Made by a program: the position numbers and the translations under genes
The notes under the pieces: generated by a model
What the model was told of the DNA's origin: nothing
Seen by the model: only the letters and a program-made list of their open reading frames with translations
Database searches by the model: none
Assembly (NCBI GenBank): GCA_964638715.1
Contig: CAZWZF010000035.1
Span: 1-47,470 of the forward strand
Source of the DNA: JBAXQQ01 sp037131695
GTDB lineage: Bacteria > Armatimonadota > Hebobacteria > CAIYQO01
Length of the DNA: 47,470 bases
Direction: 5' to 3'
Shown: positions 33,958-41,244 of the stretch, piece after piece
How positions within the stretch are numbered: the first letter of the stretch is position 1
Layout of the letters: every line of letters begins with the position of its first letter

Positions 33958-36033
33958 ATGTCTTCCCCATCATTTGATAGCCGCGTAAAAGGCGCGCTGA
34001 CCGGTGCTGCGATTGGTGCTGGTTTGGGCTTTGCCCGTCACGCAAATCCCGCACAATTTCATGTCGAACACCCAAAAGATGTGCTGGGCCTGTCTGTCAT
34101 GCCGGTAGCAACTGCCGAGGAAAAAACCGGCAGAGTTGATACCCGCATTCTCACCCCATTCATCAATTTAGGCGTGCAGTCCTACATCAATAAAAGTGGA
34201 CGCGCGGTGCCGGAAGATATCGGCGCACTGCTGAAGGATGATACCGCTATCGCCGGGCCGATGTTCGGCTGGGATGCCATTCATTCTACCCAGGAAGTGC
34301 TGAAGGAAGGGATGAATCCGCGCATCAGCGGAATGGGATGCCCGCCCAGCGGATTGATTTGCGCCGCCATGCCTGCCGTTGGCATTTATCATTTCAAAGA
34401 CCCGGAATATGCCTACCTTGATGGCGTCGAACTGGCATCGGTATCGCAGCCAAAACTGGGTGCAGACTGGGCCGGGTTGTGCGCTGCCGCAGTGGCAACA
34501 GCTTTCAACGGCGACATAGAGAGCATCTTTGAAAACGTATTTCAAATTGCCCATAAAAATAATAAAACTCTGTTTTACCAGCTTAACAACATTGTAAATA
34601 GTGCCCGCTGGATAAGCGGAAATGAAGAGCAATTCGCCAACTGGTGGATGACAGAAGGCGGTCGCGGCACATCCCGACAGGAAGAAAGCTGGCCGGGATT
34701 CAACCCTATCCGCTACGTACTGCCGTTATTGTTCGCCTTCTCCAATGACGCGAAGAAATTCTTCAACTTGCTGGTCACCCCGCCTTGCGCATCATGGTTT
34801 GACGGTATGCTGGGTGGACATGCCGTGTCCGCCGTTGTGGGCGGCGCGATTCTCGGCGCGCTGAATGGCGAAGATATATTCCCCGCGGAATGGCGCACCT
34901 GGGCGGCACCTATCGCCACACCATGGTATCCCATTCAAAACTTGGTACAACAGCGCCTGCAAAAAGAAAAAATCATCATTAAGTCTACACAAGAAATGTT
35001 GGATACGAAGGTTGGCGACCTTTCTCTATTGCAGGAAAAGGTTTATGGCTGCATGCTTGCCGGCGCCATCGGCAATGCCATGGGTTCGCCGGTAGAGGGG
35101 CAATTGTACCCAGAAATCGACGCGAAGCATCCCGGCGGAATTACCGGCATCCTGGAACCACACCGATTGGAAAGCGAAGATGACAACCAGATGGCGATGC
35201 TGCTGGTTGAAACCTATATTGACCGCAATGGCCTGCCGGTAATGGCGCGGCATTTTGGCGAAACCTGGCGGCAGCGGCTGAACCGCGACCATTTTTTCAT
35301 CATGTGCATGGGCAATTCTTATGACATGATTTGCAGCGGATGGGACGCCCGCATCACCGGGCATTGGAGCCAGGTGACCGGTTCCACCGTCATGTGCCTG
35401 GAGCCGGTTGGCGTCTACCACGCCGCCGACCCCGAGTTCGCCGCTATCGACGCCACCGCCGTCTCATACATGTACCAGCGCGGGTTGGACATGGTCTCTG
35501 CGACCATGATGGCCGCCACCGTGGCGGAAGCGTTGCAGCCGCAGGCAAGCGTAGACAGCATCTTACAGGCCGCGCTAAACGCCGCGCCTAAAACCCCGCT
35601 GCATACCTTTGACACCCGCACCTTCAAGACTGCTTATGACTACATCGCCACCTGTCTCGACATAGCGGATAAATATACCGACGTGCTGTCTGTCCGCGCC
35701 GAACTGTACGAAAAATGCCTTTTCTACCACATGATAGACCCGCTGGAACTGTGGGGATACGCGCTGGCAATGTTCAAAATCGCTAAAGGCGACGTCCGCC
35801 AGTCCGCGATAGGCGGTACCAATATCGGCCGCGACAGTGACACCATCGCCGGCCGCGCCGCCATGCTCGCAGGCACTCTGAAAGGCGCATCCAACGTGCC
35901 GGAAGAATGGAAACAACTATTCAAACCCGCCTCGCTGGACCGCATAAAACACAACGCCGGCCGTTTCACCGACCTGATAGCAAAGAAAAACCTGCATAGA
36001 CTGGTGAACAGACAGAGCGGGATAATCGGGTAA
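33958..36033 (+). CDS. Tandem ADP-ribosylglycohydrolase (DraG-like) protein
   Basis: A 691-aa protein with two ADP-ribosylglycohydrolase-like domains. Domain 1 (about 8-345) opens RVKGALTGAAIGAGLGFARH; domain 2 (about 355-690) opens KVYGCMLAGAIGNAMGSPVEG. Both contain paired 'VGIYHFKDPEYAYLDGVELA' / 'VGVYHAADPEFAAIDATAVS' segments, showing internal duplication. Domain 2 has the metal-binding motifs ESEDDNQMA (about 405) and GGTNIGRDSDTIAG (619-632, D626 and D628). Domain 1 has KDDTAIAGP but lacks a clear C-terminal metal motif, so it is probably non-catalytic. The family removes ADP-ribose from proteins or small molecules. The frame starts at 33904, but the ATG at 33958 has an AGAGGT site. 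The divergent AraC gene suggests sugar-linked control. Target unknown. Confidence 0.88.
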   Translation: MSSPSFDSRVKGALTGAAIGAGLGFARHANPAQFHVEHPKDVLGLSVMPVATAEEKTGRVDTRILTPFINLGVQSYINKSGRAVPEDIGALLKDDTAIAGPMFGWDAIHSTQEVLKEGMNPRISGMGCPPSGLICAAMPAVGIYHFKDPEYAYLDGVELASVSQPKLGADWAGLCAAAVATAFNGDIESIFENVFQIAHKNNKTLFYQLNNIVNSARWISGNEEQFANWWMTEGGRGTSRQEESWPGFNPIRYVLPLLFAFSNDAKKFFNLLVTPPCASWFDGMLGGHAVSAVVGGAILGALNGEDIFPAEWRTWAAPIATPWYPIQNLVQQRLQKEKIIIKSTQEMLDTKVGDLSLLQEKVYGCMLAGAIGNAMGSPVEGQLYPEIDAKHPGGITGILEPHRLESEDDNQMAMLLVETYIDRNGLPVMARHFGETWRQRLNRDHFFIMCMGNSYDMICSGWDARITGHWSQVTGSTVMCLEPVGVYHAADPEFAAIDATAVSYMYQRGLDMVSATMMAATVAEALQPQASVDSILQAALNAAPKTPLHTFDTRTFKTAYDYIATCLDIADKYTDVLSVRAELYEKCLFYHMIDPLELWGYALAMFKIAKGDVRQSAIGGTNIGRDSDTIAGRAAMLAGTLKGASNVPEEWKQLFKPASLDRIKHNAGRFTDLIAKKNLHRLVNRQSGIIG

Positions 36034-36102
36034 GTTTTTATTTTTTACATCGATTGTGGGGATAATTGTAAGTTAGCAATCAAATATGTAAAAAATCATG
36101 AT

Positions 36103-36294
36103 TTTAATGTGTCGCTGCTCTGCAGCTTTAATTTCTTAGATATTGTATTACTATTAATATTTCGCCGCGCTGCGGCTGATTAGTTTGATAGAGTATTATT
36201 TTCATATTACAAGATATCCAGCCACAGAGTGGCGGTATGTTAATAGAATGAAAATCTAAAATGATATATAGCTGCAGAGCAGCGACACATTAAA
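36103..36294. repeat. Family H REP/BIME-like array of four hairpins
   Basis: The outer 25-nt arms 36103-36127 and 36270-36294 are perfect reverse complements (core GTCGCTGCTCTGCAGC). Two inner, related hairpins, CGCCGCGCTGCGGC (about 36163) and GCCACAGAGTGGC (about 36220), follow the same pattern CGC-N-GC-N-CTGC. It fills the gap between two convergent genes. Confidence 0.88.
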
Positions 36295-36321
36295 GTTGTC
36301 CAATTTATTTGTATCCGTAAT

Positions 36322-37344
36322 TTATAGGCTGTTACGGACCCAATCCCGATAATACTCCGCCCATTCTTTATCATCGGTAGTGTAGTCGGCGAAGATGGAT
36401 ACTCCGGCGAAGGTTTTGGAGTTGGTGGTTGGGTCAGCCAGGCCTTCGCGGACTCCTTTCAGTGCCATGCGGATATTTTCTGACTGGGGGTTGTGGGTGC
36501 CACCGCCGGCTTCGTAACTGGGGATACCTATCAGCACCCGGCAATTCGGGTTTGCCTGCGATACCGTGCTGGTGACGACTGATACCTGTTTGTGCAACAG
36601 GGCTACATACATTCGCGGCAGGTACATTGCGGAGTCGTAAGCCATCACCGCTATCTGGTCGCAAAGGCCGGATACTTCGGCGAAATATGTGGTGTCCCAG
36701 CAATATTTGCGCGGTACCGGATGCGGGTACCACATTGGCGTGCATGCCCCCTGTAATGTGCCGACCGGCAGTACCTGGCGCGACTGGCGCAGCAATTCGA
36801 GATAACACGGATCGCCGCTGGAACACTGCTCGTAATCCCACTGGATGCCGTCAAACCCGCACTCATCCACCAGCCATTTTGCCTCCGCAACCGTCTTTTC
36901 AAGAATCTTTTTGTCGGACAAATTTACCACTGGCCGGCCAATGCCGGTACCTACATACACCCAGGCGAACACTTTAATTACCGGTAGCCGTTTGTGCAGT
37001 TCTGCCACCAATTTCCGTCCCGACTCCGCCTTGTGAAACTTCAATGTGCCATCCGGCTTGATAAACCGCACATGGCAATAAGCATACTTTATCTGCCCGT
37101 CGCGCAAATGATTCACCAACCCGTCAAAACCCGCCGGGGTATACTCGCCAAAATACCATTTATACCGCAGCCAAATGCCATTCTCCCCACGATTGCCGGT
37201 ATGCCCACCCATCGGTGCCAACACCGGATACAAAAAATAATCCAATATTAATGCCGCAAGTATGGCGGCAAACACCCAAAGAATAATGCGTTTTCTTTTT
37301 TGTTTGGGAGTTATTGGATTAATTGGTTTTTTGATTTGTACCAT
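36322..37344 (-). CDS. Membrane-anchored GH18-fold glycoside hydrolase-like protein
   Basis: A 340-aa protein with a basic N-terminus and one membrane segment (about 19-40, RIILWVFAAILAALILDYFL), then an extracytoplasmic TIM barrel. The motif GFDGIQWDYE (163-172; D165, D170, E172) is the GH18 D-x4-D-x-E catalytic signature with the last Glu as acid. Strands IKVFAWVYVGTG, CDQIAVMAYDSAMYLP and VLIGIPSYEAGGGTHN fit the fold. GH18 enzymes cut chitin-like or peptidoglycan-related GlcNAc polymers; the YaaH-type cell-wall relatives are another possibility. No Shine-Dalgarno lies before the ATG; TATAAT on the coding strand (37358-37353) ends 8 nt before it, so the mRNA may be nearly leaderless. Confidence 0.82.
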   Translation of the reverse strand: MVQIKKPINPITPKQKRKRIILWVFAAILAALILDYFLYPVLAPMGGHTGNRGENGIWLRYKWYFGEYTPAGFDGLVNHLRDGQIKYAYCHVRFIKPDGTLKFHKAESGRKLVAELHKRLPVIKVFAWVYVGTGIGRPVVNLSDKKILEKTVAEAKWLVDECGFDGIQWDYEQCSSGDPCYLELLRQSRQVLPVGTLQGACTPMWYPHPVPRKYCWDTTYFAEVSGLCDQIAVMAYDSAMYLPRMYVALLHKQVSVVTSTVSQANPNCRVLIGIPSYEAGGGTHNPQSENIRMALKGVREGLADPTTNSKTFAGVSIFADYTTDDKEWAEYYRDWVRNSL

Positions 37345-37352
37345 TGTTTTTT

Positions 37353-37358
37353 ATTATA
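37353..37358 (-). promoter_or_regulatory. -10 box of a near-leaderless transcript
   Basis: TATAAT on the minus strand, 8 nt before the GH18-like ATG, with only A-rich sequence (no ribosome binding site) between. The -35 region (about TTCCCA at 17 nt) is weak. Confidence 0.45.
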
Positions 37359-37397
37359 GCCATTTAAGGTTATAATGGGAATGATAGTTGAAATTAA

Positions 37398-37534
37398 CAG
37401 TCACAGTTTGGAACTGGGCGGGAGCCCGGCGAAATTCGGTAAAAATAAGAAGATATCTGGCTGATATTCAAGTAAAAAATCAATAATTTTGTATATTGCT
37501 ACCGAGTGAGCCGGGCTCCCATCCTGTTCCAAAC
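37398..37534. repeat. Family B inverted repeat, copy 2
   Basis: The left arm (37398-37430) is identical over 33 nt to 20269-20301. The right arm (37510-37534, GCCGGGCTCCCATCC...) differs from the perfect complement at three positions. The loop sequence is unrelated to copy 1. Confidence 0.9.
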
Positions 37535-37623
37535 GGTTACTACTTACTCAACCTTAATTATTAAACTTTAAACCAAATAACTCACCCCACCCTGTTCCCC
37601 ATTACCCGTTAAACCGCTATAAT

Positions 37624-37848
37624 AAATTATCTAAAGCGGCAAACTGCAGCGTTTTTGCAATTGCCGGCGAAGATAAAAACTGGGTATGGGCAAACGCGGA
37701 AATTGATGGAAACACCGTCGTAGTATCCAGTGACAAAGTACCCGCGCCAGTGGCAGTCAGGTACGCATACGCCGCCAACCCCGCCGGATGCAACCTGTAC
37801 AACAAAGAAGGCTTGCCAGGAGTACCCTTCAGAAGCGATAACTGGTAA
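37624..37848 (+). pseudogene. 3' remnant of a sialate O-acetylesterase gene
   Basis: The plus frame ending at TAA 37846-37848 encodes NWVWANAEIDGNTVVVSS, then VPAPVAVRYAYAANPAGC and NLYNKEGLPGVPFRSDNW. This matches the C-terminal end of sialate O-acetylesterase-like SGNH enzymes (normally about 500-650 aa). Here the frame is open only from 37558, has no start codon, and recognisable similarity begins near 37640, so about 70 residues remain. The catalytic domain is gone. The family B repeat lies just upstream and may mark the deletion or insertion point. The minus-strand ORF over the same DNA (37617-37967) is its shadow. A contig-level misassembly is an alternative to true decay. Confidence 0.8.
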
Positions 37849-37872
37849 AAAAAACAGGAAAAATGATTAACA

Positions 37873-37898
37873 TATAGGCGCAATATTTTGCGCCTATA
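37873..37898. repeat. Perfect hairpin TATAGGCGCAA/TTGCGCCTATA
   Basis: An 11-bp perfect stem with a TATT loop, directly before family D copy 2 and 25 nt after the remnant's stop. It could be the old terminator of the esterase gene. Confidence 0.6.
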
Positions 37899-37899
37899 C

Positions 37900-38002
37900 C
37901 CGAGAGGTGGCCAGAGCGTCCCGCTCGGAAACAGAGAGAACCGGGTGCAAACTTCAGCGTTTATCATCCTCTTGCACCGCTATCGTCACCGAGACGGTGA
38001 CG
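37900..38002. repeat. Family D three-hairpin repeat, copy 2
   Basis: CCGAGAGGTGGCCAGAGCG hairpin (37900-37927), a middle stem GGTGCAA/TTGCACC, then CGTCACCGAGACGGTGACG (37984-38002). The stretch TTTATCATCCTCTT and the last hairpin are the same as in copy 1. It ends 8 nt from the DHH gene stop. Confidence 0.9.
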
Positions 38003-38009
38003 CCACGTT

Positions 38010-38939
38010 TCATAAAACTCTTGCTATGAAATCAGGAATCACACTGTAGAATTTTTCTATTTCAGATTTATTTACCGGATTAATACGAATGGGGCTTTTG
38101 TGTCCAACTACTTCTATTTTCACATCATTTTGTATATGCAAACCATGCAGTGGTTTTAAATCTACTCCGCGGTCGATTCCTTCCGCGCCAAGGAGAACAG
38201 CATTTGGAATTATTGTGGCAACAAGATCTACTCCATATTTCTCAATGACTTGTTTTGATACATTACAAACTCTTTTAATTTTCCTTGTATCTACCCAACC
38301 GATTTTACGGCCTTGTGACGTTAGGGTGATTTCTACCTGCTCAATTAGTGCGTTTTCGATTGGAATCTGTTCTGCAAGATAAGCATCCGCCAAATTTCGC
38401 CGTAACTCGCTGACATCTTTACCAATCGCCATTTCACGCAACACTTTTTCTGTATGTTTATAGTTCTCTGACTGCATTAGTGCCAGCAATGTGAAAAAGT
38501 CCTGACGGATACTGGCATTATTGGAATTATCTTTTTCACTTAATAAAGCAAGCCATCGACCGGAGTCGGCAGCTCTTTTCAATGCAAATTGCCATACTAA
38601 TACCGCTGCCGTTGTGCGGCGAGTTTCAACGTAAAAAGTATTAAAATAACTGGTAAAAGATTCCCAGCCAAAGTGATGATCATAAATATTCGCAGCGCAA
38701 TTCGCACTCGATAACCGTTGCAATTCTCTTTTAACCGCTTCAGACTGCTTATCTGCAAGCGGTAAATCAGCAAGGTAGATTGCGTTTATCATCTCGGTAT
38801 TAACATTTGACAATTCCTTTGCCAGCCACCTATGATTGGTTATTTTCAACGGTGTATCTACCCCAATCGCATTAAGCAACAGAATCCCCGATACCATACC
38901 ATCTAAATCGCCATGTGTAAAAATCTGTTCGTTTTTCAT
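38010..38939 (-). CDS. DHH-family phosphoesterase-like protein
   Basis: A 309-aa protein. It has the DHH phosphoesterase metal motifs in order: THGDLDG (H9, D11, D13), YLADLP (D58), YDHHFGW (D87, H88, H89) and SEKDN (D137). DHH proteins hydrolyse phosphodiester or pyrophosphate bonds: RecJ exonuclease, nanoRNase/pAp phosphatase, cyclic dinucleotide phosphodiesterases. Residues about 140-309 do not look like a standard DHHA1 domain and may define a new subtype. The frame can open at TTG 38954, but the ATG at 38939 has GGGAG and its A is the last base of the preceding gene's TAA stop (TAATG coupling). It almost certainly works with the nuclease-like protein encoded just upstream. Confidence 0.82.
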   Translation of the reverse strand: MKNEQIFTHGDLDGMVSGILLLNAIGVDTPLKITNHRWLAKELSNVNTEMINAIYLADLPLADKQSEAVKRELQRLSSANCAANIYDHHFGWESFTSYFNTFYVETRRTTAAVLVWQFALKRAADSGRWLALLSEKDNSNNASIRQDFFTLLALMQSENYKHTEKVLREMAIGKDVSELRRNLADAYLAEQIPIENALIEQVEITLTSQGRKIGWVDTRKIKRVCNVSKQVIEKYGVDLVATIIPNAVLLGAEGIDRGVDLKPLHGLHIQNDVKIEVVGHKSPIRINPVNKSEIEKFYSVIPDFIARVL

Positions 38940-39799
38940 TATAAGCTCTCCCAATTATTTTCATGTGGTAATTCAAAAACATCCTTTGGCAATAAAATAA
39001 GTTTTGTTCGCAGTGATGATAATTTAGCAGCAGACCGTAATCTATCCAACAGTTTGCTTTTCATATTATAATCGTACAAAATAAATACACACTCAATTTC
39101 TAATTTTTCAGATGGCAAAGTTAAGTTATCTGGTAATAAACCTAATTGCTGTTTTTGCACAATCACTTTCCGATAAGATTCTTCCATGTCATTTCGTAAT
39201 ATACCGTCTTTTCCAATAATACTGGCGTATGATTCCATTTGTGTAATTAAATCTTGGATTCGATTATCTAAACCTTGCTTAATTTCAGCAATTATAATTT
39301 TCCCATTTCCATTATTGCTATTCTGCCAACCGATTGCGTCAGCTTTAATATTCTCCCCTGGTATTTTAACTTGCCTGTCAAAAAATATAACTGATTCTCC
39401 TGATTTTACACAGATTTGGATAATTTTATCTTCTACTATTCCTTCAGGTTTTACATATTTTTGCGAGTTTGCATTAATTACAGGAAACTGAAATATATAA
39501 TCATTGATAAATGTCGGTGTAACCAGGAAATTAAAATAGTCACCATTTAATTTTTCATTCGGAAGCGTCACCCCATCAAGAAACTTTTCATGAATCTTGG
39601 CTTTAAACCGCGTGCCTTTATCTTTTTCCTTTATTGATAATACACCTCTGCCTTGCGCATAAGCATCAATATAACAAGCACGAATTTGTATATCAAGCGA
39701 TGCTGATTTCAAGTGATGAAAAAGCGGCGCAAGATGACCGGTTTGTAATTCCTGCACAAATAGTGTTGATAATCCACGATTAAATACTTTTTCGGGCAT
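38939..39799 (-). CDS. PD-(D/E)XK nuclease-like protein
   Basis: A 286-aa protein with no family I can name with certainty. The central part has a restriction-endonuclease-like core: GIVEDKIIQ (E123), then ENIKADAIGWQ (D154), then KIIIAEIKQG (E172, K174), followed by QMESYASII (Q187, Y191). This is the D...E-x-K plus Q..Y arrangement of PD-(D/E)XK nucleases such as NucS/DUF91-type enzymes. Residues 1-115 are a separate charged domain (FKAKIHEKFLDG) that may bind DNA or a partner. It is the first gene of a two-gene unit with the DHH protein, joined by a 1-nt TAATG overlap. The pair is AT-rich and sits beside repeats. It could be a defence module, a repair pair, or a nucleotide-signal system. 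Confidence 0.68.
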   Translation of the reverse strand: MPEKVFNRGLSTLFVQELQTGHLAPLFHHLKSASLDIQIRACYIDAYAQGRGVLSIKEKDKGTRFKAKIHEKFLDGVTLPNEKLNGDYFNFLVTPTFINDYIFQFPVINANSQKYVKPEGIVEDKIIQICVKSGESVIFFDRQVKIPGENIKADAIGWQNSNNGNGKIIIAEIKQGLDNRIQDLITQMESYASIIGKDGILRNDMEESYRKVIVQKQQLGLLPDNLTLPSEKLEIECVFILYDYNMKSKLLDRLRSAAKLSSLRTKLILLPKDVFELPHENNWESL

Positions 39800-39999
39800 T
39801 TTTTAGTTCCTTTAATTTATAATATTTATTATATCTTATCATCAGTGACAAAATCGGGTATTTAACTTTTGTTACTAAATTATTTTAATATATTTTCCTG
39901 TTAATAAACAGGGTTTCATTGAATAAAATTAACAAAGGTATAATGATTAAATTGACGAATTAGCAAAATAGATTAACTATCAACAGGTTAACCACAAAT

Positions 40000-41013
40000 A
40001 TGACCAAATTCAAAATTCGCCATTTTAATATCGATGACTTGCCAGCGGTGTTGGCTCTGTATACCCGGGTGATGGCGTCAAGGCCGCTGCGGTATTGCCG
40101 GGATATAAACAGCGAACAACTTGTTCGGCAATATTTTGGACATCCTGAGTTTCGCGGGGAAGGATTGTTTGTCGCGGAAGTCAGGGGTAATATAATCGGC
40201 TTTATTTTTGGCGCGGTGCGGTTGTTTCCTATCACGCCGGATGATGATTTGCCGGGCGCGTTTGTGAATATGATTCTGGTGGATGAACGGTATCGGCGCA
40301 AGAGGATTGGCAGTGCATTGCTGAAACAAGTCGCGGAGTTTGGACGAAGGCACGGAAAAAAGCTGTTAAGCGCCAGTTCCGACCCGATGAATCCGCTGGC
40401 GTTCTGGCCAGGGGTTAACCGCGAATGGGACGATGTCGTCGGTTTTCTGCGCGCACACGGCTTCGCCACACATCACTGCGAAGTGTCGATGGATCAACTT
40501 GTCGATAACTTTGCGCTGTCCGAATATGCCGAACACAAATTAGCCGAACTAACAGATGATGGATTTCAGTTTATCCCCTACGAGCCGAAATATCACGACG
40601 CCTTGCTGGCGACGGCCGGTACTCCATTCTGGCATCTTGATTTGCAGTCAAAAATAGACCCGCTCCCCCACCCCTTTATCGAAACCGCGTTTCTTGATTT
40701 GGATAATGAAAATATATTCGGACCTGAAGATGTGACAATAGTGGTATCAGGTGAAGATGAACTCTGCGGTTTCGTCGCACTGTGCCGCAATCCCGGCGAA
40801 ACGATATCATACCTTGGCCCCATCAGAATATGCGAGCCGTATAAAGGTTGCGGGATGGGCAGTGTGATGATTCAAATAGCCTTGCTGCGGGAAAGCGAAC
40901 GCGGAATCAAACTGGTCGACCTCTGGTGCTCGCAGGACAACGCCAACCGCTATTATTCCAGAAATGGTTTCATCCAGCATGACGCCTGGGATATGTATGA
41001 ACGGGAGTTGTGA
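40000..41013 (+). CDS. Tandem GNAT N-acetyltransferase
   Basis: A 337-aa protein with two GNAT folds. Domain 1 (about 4-165) has FVNMILVDERYRRKRIGSAL, with the acetyl-CoA pyrophosphate motif RRKRIGSA. Domain 2 (about 190-337) has LGPIRICEPYKGCGMGSVMI, with motif KGCGMGS, then YYSRNGF near the end. Both loops look intact, so both could bind CoA, unlike many tandem GNATs where one half is dead. Tandem GNATs include mycothiol synthase and antibiotic or sugar acetyltransferases; the acceptor is unknown. It is monocistronic and convergent with the GH2 gene. A TATAAT at 39939-39944 may serve as its -10 box. Confidence 0.88.
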   Translation: MTKFKIRHFNIDDLPAVLALYTRVMASRPLRYCRDINSEQLVRQYFGHPEFRGEGLFVAEVRGNIIGFIFGAVRLFPITPDDDLPGAFVNMILVDERYRRKRIGSALLKQVAEFGRRHGKKLLSASSDPMNPLAFWPGVNREWDDVVGFLRAHGFATHHCEVSMDQLVDNFALSEYAEHKLAELTDDGFQFIPYEPKYHDALLATAGTPFWHLDLQSKIDPLPHPFIETAFLDLDNENIFGPEDVTIVVSGEDELCGFVALCRNPGETISYLGPIRICEPYKGCGMGSVMIQIALLRESERGIKLVDLWCSQDNANRYYSRNGFIQHDAWDMYEREL

Positions 41014-41033
41014 AGTAATAACACATTAAGAAA

Positions 41034-41156
41034 TTAACATGGATGGGTAGGATAAGCAGGATGGAATTTTTAGTTATTTAACCACAAAGATCACAAAGAA
41101 CACAAAATAATATTCAAATGACATTTTATCCTGCCTATCCTGCCCATCCATGTTAA
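41034..41156. repeat. Family A inverted repeat between convergent genes
   Basis: The arms 41034-41062 and 41128-41156 (core ATGGATGGGTAGGATAAGC against GCCTATCCTGCCCATCCAT) differ at two positions. The middle holds CACAAAGA words as at 7881. It starts 21 nt after the acetyltransferase stop. Confidence 0.9.
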
Positions 41157-41209
41157 TAAAATCTATACACAATGACTGTAATTTTAAACTCATTTCCAAC
41201 TACAGCCAC

Positions 41210-41240
41210 CTCAAAATTGTCCATTGTCAATCGTCAATTC
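41210..41240. repeat. Family K tandem word repeat, copy 2
   Basis: AAATTGTCCATTGTCAATCG and following TCAATTCC, in reverse complement GACGATTGACAATGGACAAT, resemble the tract at 28797-28832. It ends about 5 nt from the GH2 stop. Confidence 0.5.
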
Positions 41241-41244
41241 CATT

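Noticed and set aside
35026..35421. Antisense ORFs in the ADP-ribosylglycohydrolase gene
   Set aside because: Several overlapping frames are open in GC-rich coding DNA; none has a ribosome binding site or domain.
26128..37848. Sialic acid utilisation cluster (sialidase-like gene plus O-acetylesterase remnant)
   Set aside because: No sialic acid lyase, kinase, epimerase or transporter is present, and both families also act on other glycans.
37617..37967. Minus-strand 116-aa ORF
   Set aside because: It lies antisense to the sialate O-acetylesterase remnant, whose plus frame shows real family similarity, and runs into repeat DNA.
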